Below, piece after piece: positions 1-5,631 of a DNA stretch of 5,631 nucleotides. The DNA is from Verrucomicrobiota bacterium (lineage in GTDB: Bacteria; Verrucomicrobiota; Verrucomicrobiia; Limisphaerales; JAEYXS01), in NCBI GenBank assembly GCA_021156225.1, contig JAJNBN010000271.1, forward strand, positions 1 through 5,631, written 5' to 3'. The translations under genes were made by a program, and so were the position numbers. Below the pieces are notes generated by a model. The model was not told the origin of the DNA and searched no databases. It was given only the letters and a program-made list of their open reading frames with translations. Numbering within the stretch: position 1 is the first letter of the stretch; every line of letters begins with the position of its first letter.

Positions 1-307
1 GGCGAGCAGGCATTGGCAGCAGACTCCTTGAATCGTGATTTGTTTCATGGGCAACAACGTCTGGTGTAGAAACCGGCCATGGCTGAATCAGAATCTGGCC
101 CGGCGGCGGTGATTGCGCCAGTGGGAAGGTGTAAAAAGATTTGGGAGATGAAAAAAACCACCCAAGGATAAAGAGCGGTTCTTCCGCCCCTGCCAGAATC
201 GAGGAGAATTTTTCAGGGCAGGTCAATACTGTCCGTCCGATGAGAAACGACCCGTTTTCGGGGGGTAATTTTCGGCCCAGTCAATCGTTTCAAGCGTAAC
301 TTGTTCG
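1..307. other. Upstream stretch with no supportable gene
   Basis: I see no convincing gene here. Plus frame 1 is open from the window edge to a TAG at 67-69 and ends in residues SLNRDLFHGQQRLV, so it could be the tail of an upstream gene. On the minus strand an ATG at 48-46 opens a frame to the edge (MKQITIQGVCCQCLLA), which could be the start of a divergent gene. Neither has a Shine-Dalgarno site or enough length to judge. A 30-codon plus-strand ORF at 79-171 also lacks a ribosome binding site. Small hairpins are visible: GCGG/CCGC at 175-187, CCTGCC/GGCAGG at 189-222 and CCCG-TTTT-CGGG at 251-262. None is followed by a T-tract, and I recognise no riboswitch. Confidence 0.4.
202..212 (+). 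repeat. AGGAGAATTTT direct repeat, copy 1
   Basis: The 11 bases AGGAGAATTTT recur exactly at 393-403, 191 bases downstream. The 7-mer AATCGAG also occurs beside each copy, but on opposite sides: overlapping the left end here (197-203) and following the right end there (404-410). Both copies lie in the leader DNA of the first gene. This could be a regulator-binding site, or chance in AT-rich DNA. Confidence 0.3.
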
Positions 308-335
308 CTGGCAATTAGTTAATGCGTTTTAAAAT
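308..335 (+). promoter_or_regulatory. Candidate promoter for the three-gene operon
   Basis: CTGGCA at 308-313 matches TTGACA at four of six positions. TAAAAT at 330-335 matches TATAAT at five of six, and the spacer is 16 bases. Transcription would start near 342, just before the strong hairpin at 349-379, giving a leader of about 160 bases to ATG 505. This is the AT-richest part of the window and the only good sigma-70-like pair I found upstream of the first gene. The -35 match is modest, and promoter consensus in these phyla is poorly known. Confidence 0.3.
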
Positions 336-343
336 ATTTTAAA
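328..343. promoter_or_regulatory. 16-bp perfect AT-only palindrome
   Basis: TTTAAAATATTTTAAA is its own reverse complement over 16 bases with no mismatch. It overlaps the candidate -10 element (330-335) and ends five bases before the hairpin. It could be an operator for a dimeric regulator. It could equally be a low-complexity AT tract, or the T-tract of a terminator on the minus strand. No known operator consensus was recognised. Confidence 0.3.
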
Positions 344-348
344 GAAAA

Positions 349-379
349 GGGACCTAGGACAGCAGATGTCCTAGGTCCC
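349..379 (-). terminator. 13-bp perfect-stem hairpin, terminator-like on the minus strand
   Basis: GGGACCTAGGACA (349-361) pairs without mismatch with TGTCCTAGGTCCC (367-379) around the five-base loop GCAGA. Read on the minus strand, the stem is followed directly by TTTTCTTTAAAATATTTT, which fits an intrinsic terminator. No minus-strand gene lies to its right, so it would only stop antisense transcription out of the first gene. On the plus strand the bases after the stem (CTGTTATATAG) are not a T-tract. If the promoter at 308-335 is used, the hairpin would sit at the 5' end of the operon mRNA, where it could protect the message or control it. The structure is certain; its role is not. Confidence 0.45.
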
Positions 380-392
380 CTGTTATATAGAT

Positions 393-403
393 AGGAGAAT
401 TTT
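393..403 (+). repeat. AGGAGAATTTT direct repeat, copy 2
   Basis: This is the second exact copy of the 11-base repeat at 202-212. It lies 14 bases after the hairpin and includes a Shine-Dalgarno-like AGGAG (393-397). It is followed by AATCGAG at 404-410. An ATG at 413 follows 15 bases after the AGGAG, which is long for efficient initiation. Confidence 0.3.
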
Positions 404-477
404 AATCGAGTAATGCGAGACGAAGGAGAAAGAGAGACGTGAAACCAAAGTATCAAAGCGAGAAAGTGCGCTGGATC

Positions 478-497
478 AAAGGAGGATGGACAGGAGG
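478..497 (+). promoter_or_regulatory. Tandem Shine-Dalgarno sites that decide the start of gene 1
   Basis: AAAGGAGG at 478-485 and AGGAGG at 492-497 are both near-perfect matches to the anti-Shine-Dalgarno end of 16S rRNA. The second lies seven bases before ATG 505, the ideal distance. The first abuts an out-of-frame ATG at 486 and is 19 bases from ATG 505, so it is probably a standby or chance site. A third, weaker site (AAGGAG at 423-428) lies ten bases before the in-frame GTG 439. Confidence 0.6.
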
Positions 498-504
498 CGG
501 GAGA

Positions 505-2904
505 ATGGTGACTATGACTGGAATCACGCACCAAACCATCATGCGCCGGACGCAATCCATCTTCACCCTCGCGCTCGGCTTGTTGCTTTCCGGGGCCGCA
601 GCGTTGCGCGCGGACCAGGCAGCCTTGGCGACGCAGACCTTCAAACCTTTCGCCGAGCAACATTGCGTGGAGTGCCATGACAAGGATACCATGAAAGGCG
701 GGCTGGATCTGACAGCGCTGCTGGCGAAGCCGGACTTCGCGAAGGAGAGCGCCTTGTGGACGCGGATACATGATCGCATCGCCGAGGGTGAGATGCCGCC
801 GGCGAAAAAGACGCGTCCGCCGCAGGAGGCCACGAAGCAGGCCACGCGTTCGCTGGCAGCGGCACTCACGGAGGTGGATGCGCAGAAGCAACTGGCGGAC
901 GGGCGCACGGCATGGCGGCGGTTGAACCGCGTGGAGTATCAGAACACGATCCGCGATCTCTTCCACATCGACCTAGAAGTAAAAGAAATGTTGCCGGAGG
1001 ATGGCACGAGCAGCGGGTTCGATACGGTGGATCGCGCGCTCGATATCTCGCCAGTGCATATCGAGAAGTATCTGGAAGCGGCGGATGCGATCCTGGATGC
1101 GGCAATCGTGAAAACGCAACGTCCGCAAACGCGCAAGGTGCGTTATCAATACGCGGAGGATAAAGGAGAGCTCGGCCGCTCCATCGGCGGGCAGGTCTTG
1201 AAACTGGATGACGGAAGTCTGGTGTTCATGAATGAATTGTATCCGCCGAAGCTCATGCGCGAGGCGGCGGTGCGGGAAGCGGGACGGTATCGGTTCCGGC
1301 TCTCGGCTTACGCTTGGAAGAGCGGCGGCAAGACGACGCCCATCCTGATCTACACGGGCAGCCAGAATCCCCAGGCCGGCAAGACAGAGCTGACGCAGAC
1401 TTTTGATGCGCCGCCGGACAAGCCGAAGGTCTTCGAGTGGGAAGAGCGGATGCAGGCGCGGGATAACATCCGCGTGGTGACGATGGGGCCGATGAAGCCG
1501 TGGCCGGACAAGCCGGAGAGTTACCAAGGCGTCGGGCTCGCCGCGCAATGGCTGGAGGTGGAAGGCCCGCTGGTGGAGGAGTGGCCGCCGAAGAGTCATA
1601 CGACCTTGCTCGGCAATGTGAATCTCGCACAAGGCACGCTGAATGATGCGAACGCGATTCTGCGTCGACTCATGCCGCGCGCGTTTCGTCGCAGCATCAG
1701 TGAAACGGAACTGGCTCCGTATACTGCGCTCATCAAAGCGCGCTTGGACAGCGGGGTGAAGTTTGAGGACGCCTTGCGCGTGGGATTGAAGGCGGTGCTG
1801 ACGTCGCCGGACTTCCTGTATCTGAAAGCAAAGCCGGGCAAGCTCACCGATCCGCAACTGGCCTCGCGCCTCTCTTATTTCCTATGGAGCACGATGCCGG
1901 ATGAAGCCCTCCTCACGCTGGCGAATCAAGGCCAGCTCGCGAAGCCCGATACTTTGCGCGCGCAAGTGGAGCGGATGTTGAAGGACCCGAAAGCGGTGGC
2001 GTTCACGGATAATTTCACCGGGCAATGGCTGGGGCTGCGCAACATCAAGGCGACGAATCCGGACAAAGAACTTTACCCGGAGTTCGATGAATTGCTGGAA
2101 CGCTCGATGGTGATCGAGACGAAGACATTCTTTAACGAGATCCTGAAGAACGATCTGAGCGTGGTGAATTTCATCCACAGCGATTTCGCGATGTTGAACG
2201 AGCGGCTGGCGAGGCATTATGAGATTCCCGGGGTGCAAGGGATGGAGTTTCGCAAAGTGGCGCTGAAACCGGAGTGGCGTCGTGGCGGTGTGCTGACGCA
2301 GGCGAGCATCCTGAAGGTTTCCGCGAATGGCACGACGACTTCGCCCGTGCTGCGCGGGGTATGGCTATTGGATCGTTTGCTCGGCAAGCCCGTGCCGCCA
2401 CCGCCGAAGAACGTCGCGGCGATCGAGCCAGATATCCGTGGCGCGGTGAGCATCCGGGACCAACTTAACAAACATCGCAATGTGGAGACGTGCGCTTCAT
2501 GCCATGTGAAGATCGACCCACCAGGCTACGCGTTGGAATGCTTCGATGTCATCGGCGGTTATCGCGCGACTTATCGCAAGAAGGCGGACTGGAACAATCG
2601 CGCGTTCGTGGATGGCAAGCGCATGCCCTACGGCAACGGTCCGAAGGTGGAGAATGCGGACAAGCTATCCGATGGCCGGGCTTTCACGGGCATTGATCAA
2701 TTCAAGGCGTTGCTCCTGAAAGACCGGGAGCAACTGGCGCGCGCGACCACGGAAAAGCTGCTCGTGTATGCCACGGGGCACGGGATGGAATTCAAGGACC
2801 GGGCGATCATCGAAGACATCGTGAAGCGCACAGAGCCGAAGCTTTATGGCTTCCGCAGCCTCATCCATGAGCTGGTGCAAAGCCCAACCTTTCAATCCAA
2901 GTGA
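505..2904 (+). CDS. Secreted planctomycete-type cytochrome with DUF1587/1595/1592/1588/1585
   Basis: The 799-residue protein (numbered from ATG 505) begins with a Sec signal peptide: MRRTQS, then a hydrophobic run and a likely cut after ALRA at residue 36. A PSCyt1-like haem segment follows, with CVECH at 54-58 and a possible Met ligand at 97 (GEMPP). Next come DUF1587 (about 137-200, LNRVEYQNTIRDL), a beta-rich linker resembling a carbohydrate-binding module (204-358), DUF1595 (380-442, RAFRRSISETEL), DUF1592 (448-584, SRLSYFLWSTMPD), DUF1588 (592-690, second haem site CASCH at 663-667, then IDPPGYALECFD) and DUF1585 (722-796). The domain order is complete and usual for the family. The family's function is unknown; I infer electron transfer at the cell envelope, perhaps linked to a polymer substrate. 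ATG 505 is preferred for its AGGAGG; GTG 439 would add 22 residues, and ATG 541 would give the shortest signal peptide but lacks a ribosome site. Confidence 0.93.
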   Translation: MVTMTGITHQTIMRRTQSIFTLALGLLLSGAAALRADQAALATQTFKPFAEQHCVECHDKDTMKGGLDLTALLAKPDFAKESALWTRIHDRIAEGEMPPAKKTRPPQEATKQATRSLAAALTEVDAQKQLADGRTAWRRLNRVEYQNTIRDLFHIDLEVKEMLPEDGTSSGFDTVDRALDISPVHIEKYLEAADAILDAAIVKTQRPQTRKVRYQYAEDKGELGRSIGGQVLKLDDGSLVFMNELYPPKLMREAAVREAGRYRFRLSAYAWKSGGKTTPILIYTGSQNPQAGKTELTQTFDAPPDKPKVFEWEERMQARDNIRVVTMGPMKPWPDKPESYQGVGLAAQWLEVEGPLVEEWPPKSHTTLLGNVNLAQGTLNDANAILRRLMPRAFRRSISETELAPYTALIKARLDSGVKFEDALRVGLKAVLTSPDFLYLKAKPGKLTDPQLASRLSYFLWSTMPDEALLTLANQGQLAKPDTLRAQVERMLKDPKAVAFTDNFTGQWLGLRNIKATNPDKELYPEFDELLERSMVIETKTFFNEILKNDLSVVNFIHSDFAMLNERLARHYEIPGVQGMEFRKVALKPEWRRGGVLTQASILKVSANGTTTSPVLRGVWLLDRLLGKPVPPPPKNVAAIEPDIRGAVSIRDQLNKHRNVETCASCHVKIDPPGYALECFDVIGGYRATYRKKADWNNRAFVDGKRMPYGNGPKVENADKLSDGRAFTGIDQFKALLLKDREQLARATTEKLLVYATGHGMEFKDRAIIEDIVKRTEPKLYGFRSLIHELVQSPTFQSK

Positions 2905-2906
2905 AC

Positions 2907-4169
2907 ATGAATATGCACGCGATCAATCGCCGTTCTTTTCTTAGAGCAGCCGGGTTGATGCTGGCGCTGCCCGCGCTGGAATCGCTGGGCACGGCCGCCG
3001 CTGCCGCTACGGGTGCTCCACGCCGTCTGGTGTGCGTGAATACGTCGCTGGGATTGCATGGTGAATATCTGTTCCCGACGAAGACAGGCCGTGATTACAC
3101 GCTCACGCCGTATCTGGAAGTGCTGAAGGATTTCCGGAATGATCTCACGATCTTCTCGGGTGTGTCGCATCCGGAGGTGGATGGCGGGCATTCGTCGGAG
3201 GCGAGTTTTCTCACGGCCGCAGTGCATCCGGGCAGCAGTAGTTTTCGCAACAGCATCTCGCTCGACCAGTTCGCGGTGGAGAAGCTGGCGCCGGATACCC
3301 GCATCCCGTTCCTGGCGCTCGCGACGGATCGCTCGAGCCTGAGCTACAGTCGCGCGGGCGTGCAGATTCCCTCGGACAAGAAGCCTTCCGCGATATTCCG
3401 TAAGCTCTTCGTTGATGGCACGCCAGCCGAGGTGAAGCAGCAGATGCAACGGCTGAAGGATGGGCAGAGCATCATGGACACCGTGCACGCACAGGCGAAG
3501 AAGATCGAGCGAGACGCGACGGCGGCGGATCGCGAACGGCTGGACCAGTATTTCACAGCGGTGCGGGAGGTGGAGCAACGGCTGGTGAAAGCCGAGGCGT
3601 GGTCGCAGAAGCCGAAACCCAAGATCACCGCGCCCATTCCAAACGACATCGCGGACCGGAAGGACATCATCGGCCGCACGCGCCTGCTCTTCGACGTCAT
3701 GCACCTGGCGTTGCAGACGGATTCCACGCGCTTCATCACGTTGAGCATCGACGGCATGAACGATGTACCACCGATCCAAGGGGTGACCATCGATCACCAC
3801 AATCTCTCGCATCACGGCAAAGACCCGGAAAAGCTCGCGCAGCTCAAGATCGTGGAATCACTGGAGATGCAGGCGTTGAGAGATTTGCTGGCGAAACTTC
3901 GTGACTCGAAGGAGACGGGCGGTTCCGTGCTGGACCGGACGACGGTGCTTTACGGGTCGAACCTCGGCAATGCGTCCAGTCACGACACGAAGAACATGCC
4001 GGTGATCGTGGCGGGGGGCGGATTCAAGCATGGGCAGCACGTGGCTTTTGACCCGAAGAACAACACGCCCACAGGGCAGATCTTTGTGAGCCTGCTGCAA
4101 CGGCTGGGGATCGAGGCGGATCAGTTCGCGAGCGGCAAGGGGCGGGTGAACGGGCTGGAGTTGCTATAA
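2907..4169 (+). CDS. DUF1552 family protein with Tat signal
   Basis: This 420-residue protein has a textbook twin-arginine signal, NRRSFLRAAG at residues 7-16, followed by a hydrophobic stretch and an Ala-rich cleavage region near 28-34. The body matches DUF1552, the habitual partner of DUF1592-type cytochromes. Conserved-looking blocks are GGHSSEASFLT (93-103), the His-rich DHHNLSHHG (296-304) and GSNLGNASSHDTKNMP (350-365). The His/Asp clusters recall the metal sites of the alkaline phosphatase/sulfatase-like fold suggested for the related DUF1501 family; that link is inference, and no activity is established. Tat export implies folding, possibly with a metal, in the cytoplasm. There is no haem motif. 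ATG 2907 lies two bases after the previous stop. GTG 2901 would give a four-base GTGA overlap, and ATG 2913 is also possible. No clear Shine-Dalgarno site is present, so translation is probably coupled to gene 1. Confidence 0.92.
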   Translation: MNMHAINRRSFLRAAGLMLALPALESLGTAAAAATGAPRRLVCVNTSLGLHGEYLFPTKTGRDYTLTPYLEVLKDFRNDLTIFSGVSHPEVDGGHSSEASFLTAAVHPGSSSFRNSISLDQFAVEKLAPDTRIPFLALATDRSSLSYSRAGVQIPSDKKPSAIFRKLFVDGTPAEVKQQMQRLKDGQSIMDTVHAQAKKIERDATAADRERLDQYFTAVREVEQRLVKAEAWSQKPKPKITAPIPNDIADRKDIIGRTRLLFDVMHLALQTDSTRFITLSIDGMNDVPPIQGVTIDHHNLSHHGKDPEKLAQLKIVESLEMQALRDLLAKLRDSKETGGSVLDRTTVLYGSNLGNASSHDTKNMPVIVAGGGFKHGQHVAFDPKNNTPTGQIFVSLLQRLGIEADQFASGKGRVNGLELL

Positions 4170-4183
4170 ATTGATACGAATTC

Positions 4184-5631
4184 ATGAAACCAGATTCTTT
4201 TACCGGCGTCATTAGGGGCATGAGTCAGATGAGCATGACGGGCCGGGTATTACGTGGAGCGTTGTGGACAGCCGCTTTGGCGGGGCTGGCCATGGGCGCC
4301 GGATTGACGTTGCGCGCGCAGTCCATCGGCGATCTGGAGAAGCGTTTTCATGAGCTGGACAAGGACAAGGACGAGAAGCTCACCCCGCAGGAATTGACGG
4401 ACAAAGCGTGGTTCGAGCGGTTGGACCGGGATAAGGACGGCATCGTGACGCTGGCCGAGGTGCGGGCCCTGACGAAGACGATGCGCTCAGGCAATGCGAC
4501 CGGTGACAACCTGTTCAAACTGCTCGACAAGAATGGCGACGGCAAGCTGGTGCGGGAAGAGGTGCCGCAGCCGCAGATGTTCGACCAACTGGATGTGAAC
4601 CAGGACGGCTCCGTGACCTTGGAAGAGGCGAAGTCCGCGCTCGCAAACCTGAATGCCATCCGGGGCAATACGAAAGGCGCGAAGGCGGCACCGAAGCCGA
4701 ATGTGGAATCGCCTCGCGAAGGCCCCAAGCAGCTCAAAGGCAGCGAAGTGGGTGTGGGCCGGATGTTGCCCGAGGTGAGCTTCACCGATGTGAACGGCAA
4801 GACGGGCAAGCTGAGTGATTTCAAATCCAGCAAGGCGCTGGTGATCGCGTTCACGACCACATCGTGCCCGGTGGGCAAGCGGTATGCGCCGACGCTGGCG
4901 AAGCTGGAGAAGGACTATACGGCGAAGGGGGTGACGTTCCTCTTCGTGAATCCGACGGAGACGGACACGCTAGAGAGCATCCGCGAGGATCTGAAAGCGC
5001 ACGGCTGGAAGGGCCGTTACGTGCAGGACAAGGATGATGCTTTCACCCACGCGCTACAGGCGAAGACGACGACAGAGGTGTTTCTGGTGGATGCCGCGCG
5101 CACGCTGGTCTATCGCGGGGCGGTGGATGATCAGTATGGTTTGGGTTATTCGCGTGAGGAGGCGCGGGAGACTTATTTGGAGGACGCATTGAAAGCGTTG
5201 CTCGCGGGCAAGGTGCCGGATATCGCGGCCACGAGTGCGCCGGGTTGCGCACTGGAAGTGAAGGAGTCGGCGCCAGCGGTCACCGCGGCGACGTATCACA
5301 ATCAGATCGCGCGCCTCATGCAGAACAATTGCGTGGAGTGCCATCGCAAGGGTGGTGTGGGACCGTTCAGCCTGGAGACCTACGACGATGTGAAGGCGCA
5401 CGCGGGAATGATCCGCAAGCAGGTGGAGAGCGGGGCGATGCCGCCGTGGTTCGCCACGCCGGTGAAGCATGGAGAGGTGACGCCGTGGGCGAATGAGCGT
5501 TCGCTGACGGAACTGGACAAGGCGATTTTGTTGGACTGGTTGAAGAGCGACAAGCCGGTGGGGAATCCGGCGGAGGCGCCCATCGCTCGCACGTTTCCTG
5601 CGGAGTGGCTTATCGGGAAACCAGACCTGAT
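4184..5631 (+). CDS. EF-hand, redoxin and cytochrome c fusion protein (3' end outside window)
   Basis: The frame is open for 482 codons from ATG 4184 to the window edge. A signal peptide covers about 1-45 (hydrophobic LWTAALAGLAMGAG, cut near LRAQ). Four EF-hand calcium loops follow at 59-70, 81-92, 115-126 and 137-148; the first has Glu instead of Gly at loop position 6. An Ala/Lys/Pro linker leads to a redoxin domain (about 190-345) with TTSCPVGKRY (Cys228) and YRGAVDD (310-316), then Cys355 in SAPGC. These features resemble the PRX_like1 branch of the peroxiredoxin/thioredoxin superfamily. A cytochrome c domain follows, with CVECH at 383-387 and a possible Met419 ligand (GAMPPW). The last residues (FPAEWLIGKPD) resemble the segment that, in family members I recall, leads into a copper type II monooxygenase-like domain; that part is unseen here. 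The gene lies 14 bases after gene 2. ATG 4229 or 4235 could be the true start, since AGGGG at 4214-4218 suits them better. Confidence 0.88.
   Translation, partial: MKPDSFTGVIRGMSQMSMTGRVLRGALWTAALAGLAMGAGLTLRAQSIGDLEKRFHELDKDKDEKLTPQELTDKAWFERLDRDKDGIVTLAEVRALTKTMRSGNATGDNLFKLLDKNGDGKLVREEVPQPQMFDQLDVNQDGSVTLEEAKSALANLNAIRGNTKGAKAAPKPNVESPREGPKQLKGSEVGVGRMLPEVSFTDVNGKTGKLSDFKSSKALVIAFTTTSCPVGKRYAPTLAKLEKDYTAKGVTFLFVNPTETDTLESIREDLKAHGWKGRYVQDKDDAFTHALQAKTTTEVFLVDAARTLVYRGAVDDQYGLGYSREEARETYLEDALKALLAGKVPDIAATSAPGCALEVKESAPAVTAATYHNQIARLMQNNCVECHRKGGVGPFSLETYDDVKAHAGMIRKQVESGAMPPWFATPVKHGEVTPWANERSLTELDKAILLDWLKSDKPVGNPAEAPIARTFPAEWLIGKPDL

Noticed and set aside
232..250. Hammerhead ribozyme-like core (CCGATGAG followed by AAACGA)
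   Set aside because: The conserved CUGAUGA is altered, there is no stem II between the two core boxes, and the flanking stems do not pair.
308..325. Sigma-54 promoter starting at TGGCA
   Set aside because: The spacing between the GG and GC elements is 12 bases rather than the required 10, and the TTGC half is missing.
1..438. CRISPR array, tRNA or insertion sequence in the leader
   Set aside because: There are no regularly spaced repeats, no cloverleaf or CCA end, no transposase and no target-site duplication.
973..1857. Long minus-strand open frame of 294 codons opposite gene 1
   Set aside because: The translation is Arg/His/Leu-rich with no recognisable domain, and it lies wholly within a well-supported plus-strand gene. 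It is the usual antisense shadow of GC-rich coding DNA.
2892..3815. Minus-strand open frame of 307 codons opposite gene 2
   Set aside because: Low-complexity Arg-rich translation without domains, fully covered by the DUF1552 gene.
4348..4878. Minus-strand open frame of 176 codons opposite gene 3
   Set aside because: Ser/Leu-rich antisense of the EF-hand and redoxin coding region; the plus frame has four EF-hand loops and a signal peptide.

Overview
The window carries three tightly packed plus-strand genes that look like one operon for exported proteins, behind about 500 bases of AT-richer leader DNA. The gene set points to a Verrucomicrobiota- or Planctomycetota-type bacterium, with some Acidobacteriota also possible: a planctomycete-type cytochrome with the DUF1587/1595/1592/1588/1585 domain series, its usual DUF1552 partner, and a redoxin fused to a cytochrome c. 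High-GC codons are consistent with this. The phylum is an inference from family knowledge, not a search result.

Layout: bases 1-307 hold no convincing gene, though either edge of an unseen neighbour could reach into the first 70 bases. Bases 308-379 hold a candidate promoter, a 16-bp perfect AT palindrome and a 13-bp perfect-stem hairpin. Bases 380-504 are a purine-rich leader with several Shine-Dalgarno-like sites. The first gene (best start ATG 505, end 2904) encodes a secreted protein with two CxxCH haem sites. The second (2907-4169) encodes a DUF1552 protein with a clear twin-arginine (Tat) signal. The third begins at about 4184 and runs off the right edge. It is open to the last base and encodes a signal peptide, four EF-hand loops, a redoxin domain and a cytochrome c domain with a third CxxCH.

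Together the genes suggest a cell-envelope redox module. Two Sec-type haem proteins flank a Tat-exported protein that may fold, and perhaps take up metal, before export. The intergenic gaps are 2 and 14 bases, which supports co-transcription. The substrate is unknown. The domain pairings fit published families of unknown function, so the parts are recognisable but their joint role is not. The points most worth a second look are the structured leader, the start of gene 1, and the fusion architecture and cysteine pair of gene 3.
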